The notes under the pieces are model-generated. The model searched no databases, was not told the origin of the DNA, and saw only the letters and a program-made list of their open reading frames with translations. From Nostoc sp. TCL26-01 (GTDB lineage: Bacteria; Cyanobacteriota; Cyanobacteriia; Cyanobacteriales; Nostocaceae), in the NCBI RefSeq assembly GCF_013393945.1, contig NZ_CP040297.1, positions 310,001 through 374,000 on the forward strand: a stretch of DNA of 64,000 nucleotides. Direction: 5' to 3'. Below, piece after piece: positions 62,494-64,000 of this stretch (the first letter of the stretch is position 1; each line of letters begins with the position of its first letter). A program made the position numbers and the translations under genes.

Positions 62494-62791
62494 AGAATTA
62501 GGACTTACGCACTGAACCAAAAAACCCTTCTGAGGGTGGTCAATAGTCCATAGTCCATAGTCCAAAAATCTTGATTTTAAAACGTCAGTCCGCACAACGG
62601 GAAAGCAGTCGGGTGGGCAGGTTTCCCGCGCCACTTGCTACAACTTTGGAAACCAAAGCAACGCAGTGGCTTGACTTGAGTGAACTGCCCTGGAAACCCC
62701 CATAGACGGCTGGTTCCCTTTGACCATTGACTATTGACTATTGACAAAAAAGCCAGAAAACTTAGTTATACTGCGTAAGTTCTAAGAATTA
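62492..62791. mobile_element. Second ACTTACGCA MITE copy, with internal insertion
   Basis: Body 62501-62782, with ends GGACTTACGC and GCGTAAGTTC; flanks GTAGAATTA and TAAGAATTA agree in seven of nine positions, a decayed target duplication. The left 90 bases are the inverse of the right side of the element at 6213-6347. About 150 extra bases (roughly 62580-62725, with GGTTTCC and AACTTTGGAAACC motifs) make it twice as long. Confidence 0.72.
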
Positions 62792-62939
62792 TGTCTCTGT
62801 CTTCCGAATTCCCTGGTATAGACAAATTTAAACAGACGCGAGATATTCACGTCTGTCAAATGTTTAGCGGATTATGCGGAGACTAATTGTTCTCTATTGA
62901 CATTGCAGCAAAAGAGACAAGAAGAAGTAAAGATGAGAG

Positions 62940-63053
62940 AGTGATGAGCGATGAGTGTGGGAGTGCTGAGTGGGGAAGTGAGGGAGTAGTGTTCTTACTA
63001 ATTTTGAATTTTGAATTTTGAATTCCCCGTAGGGGTTGACCAATCCCCAATAC
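62940..63053. repeat. GAGTGCTGAGT and TTTTGAA STRRs before rbfA end
   Basis: GTGAGGGAGT-type units (about 62956-62990), then three TTTTGAA heptamers (63002-63022). The same TTTTGAA unit occurs inside the nurA reading frame. Confidence 0.8.
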
Positions 63054-63452
63054 CTAATCCTCAACATCATCAGCTGGCGGAACATCATCAATAGACGATC
63101 GCTCATACTCCAGTTTGTTCAAAAGCGATAATACTTTAGTTCCCCGTTCTATTGAACGATCTTCGATAAAAATCACTTCTGGAGTGCGGCGTAACCTAAC
63201 TCGCGCCCCTAATTCGCTACGCACAAAACCAGTTGCTGATTTTAACCCAGCCATTGTTTCTGCTTTAGCTTCGTCTGTACCATATATGCTGACATAGATT
63301 TTGGCGTGTTGTAAATCACCAGAAACATCTACATCAGTGACACTAACCATTCCTGTACCAACACGATCATCTTTAATACCGTTGATTAGCATTTGGCTAA
63401 CTTCCCGCTTGATTAGTTCAGCAACACGGGAGACGCGGCGATTTGTAGCCAT
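63054..63452 (-). CDS. rbfA: 30S ribosome-binding factor RbfA
   Basis: A 132-residue KH-fold protein that assists late 30S maturation and 16S 5' end processing, important in the cold. [39 protein letters not shown] and [20 protein letters not shown] are family hallmarks. GGAGGT precedes the ATG. An acidic C-terminal tail ([13 protein letters not shown]) is present. Confidence 0.96.
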   Translation of the reverse strand: MATNRRVSRVAELIKREVSQMLINGIKDDRVGTGMVSVTDVDVSGDLQHAKIYVSIYGTDEAKAETMAGLKSATGFVRSELGARVRLRRTPEVIFIEDRSIERGTKVLSLLNKLEYERSSIDDVPPADDVED

Positions 63453-63620
63453 AAAATCTTTACCTCCTCACAAGAGGTTCGACAACAACATAAATTTGAG
63501 TTAGAAAGGACAGCACTGCTATGCAGTAGTCAAAATTAAACTAGCTCGTTATAATCGGCTTTTTGTTAATTTTGTCAGATGCTGTGGCCTAATTTTGTGG
63601 TGGCTTTACCTGTTTTTAGT

Positions 63621-63827
63621 CTAGACTGTACTCAATCCCAACATTGCTCGTAATGTAAAAGTGATAAACGCCAGCGCACCAACAAACAAACCCACAAGGG
63701 CAATTAAAGTTACTGGGCGCTTTAGAAATGGGAATAGTGGCTCAAAGGTATTCAGGAAAATCCCTAAGACGATAGTAATTAAGTAGCGGGGGTAGCGAAA
63801 AACGTTATCCCAAAATCCGTCAAACAT
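63621..63827 (-). CDS. ycf33: DUF751 / Ycf33 family membrane protein
   Basis: A 68-residue protein with two transmembrane helices (YLITIVLGIFLNTFEPLF and TLIALVGLFVGALAFITF), matching Ycf33/DUF751 of cyanobacteria and plastids of some algae. The function is unknown; a thylakoid location is likely. It lies 168 bases upstream of rbfA on the same strand. Confidence 0.87.
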   Translation of the reverse strand: MFDGFWDNVFRYPRYLITIVLGIFLNTFEPLFPFLKRPVTLIALVGLFVGALAFITFTLRAMLGLSTV

Positions 63828-64000
63828 TTTAATTAAGACTACCTTATTATATACTTATTGCTTATTTTGACTTGCTTTATCATCCTCATTGTAATATGAG
63901 ACGCTGGAAAAATACCCAATTAATATATGAAATACCCAGTCTGTAGGTTAGTTGCAAAATTTGCTATTTGCCACAACCCAGATTTAGCAATGCTTTTAAT

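Noticed and set aside
62449..62634. 61-codon minus-strand frame across the tRNA-like relic
   Set aside because: It crosses the relic and the MITE end, so it is a chance frame in repeat DNA.

Overview
The window looks like chromosome from a filamentous, heterocyst-forming cyanobacterium of the Nostoc/Anabaena group. The evidence is frequent HIP1 octamers (GCGATCGC, e.g. 2190 and 9154), heptameric short tandem repeats (STRR) in many gaps, and cyanobacteria-restricted families: PipX, SepF beside PipY, a Hik2 kinase, DUF3155, DUF3143, DUF4327, DUF751/Ycf33, a CCB-type cytochrome assembly factor, and a neighbourhood of a 90-aa Asl0597-like protein, an SLH protein and dxs that I remember from Nostoc PCC 7120. 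The strain cannot be fixed from sequence alone. No rRNA, intact tRNA, transposase, prophage or CRISPR array was recognised.

Layout. 1-10.7 kb: 3' part of cobD/cbiB, pyrR, a REC-PAS-kinase-REC hybrid, serS, a DUF3611 membrane protein, a PadR regulator followed by a CCB-like factor, DUF3155, a Hik2-type kinase and a Uma2 nuclease. 10.8-16 kb: two adjacent paralogous secreted proteins (one with SLH repeats), a NurA-domain nuclease carrying a repeat-derived insert, and a HAD phosphatase. 16-25 kb: rfbB, rfbA and a translationally coupled pair of ABC exporter half-subunits, meeting pgsA and two small genes head-on; then an aspartase/fumarase-family enzyme. 25-30.6 kb: DUF362, an Rpn/DUF4351 protein and a large Ski2-like helicase. 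30.8-39 kb: a block of exported proteins (Calx-beta/RTX, a two-partner-secretion FHA protein, a PEP-CTERM-like protein) with another DUF4351 gene inside it. 39-45 kb: pipX-pipY-sepF-proC on the minus strand, then an EcfT/CbiQ protein and der. 45-56 kb: a metallophosphoesterase, phnD-phnC-phnE, a thioredoxin-like ferredoxin, the Asl0597-like gene, an SLH protein, dxs, egtD, and a hicB with a probable hicA remnant. 56-64 kb: a PSI accumulation factor, a MurT-GatD pair, a J-domain membrane protein with DUF3143, DUF4327, rbfA and Ycf33.

Genes that probably work together are pipX/pipY, rfbB/rfbA, the two ABC half-transporters (one composite ATP site looks degenerate), phnD/C/E, murT/gatD and perhaps padR with the CCB gene.

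The gaps hold most of the unusual material. There are two copies of a MITE-like element (one flanked by a clean 9-bp target duplication), a second MITE type with 16-bp terminal inverted repeats, a four-copy palindromic family ending in GTAGGGGCGGGTT, a 61-bp identical inverted repeat about 6.2 kb apart, a degenerate tRNA-like sequence, and repeat DNA that has entered the nurA reading frame. I found no wholly new multi-gene system. The strongest leads are the MurT-GatD pair, the PadR-CCB pair, the repeat-into-protein events and the exported-protein block.
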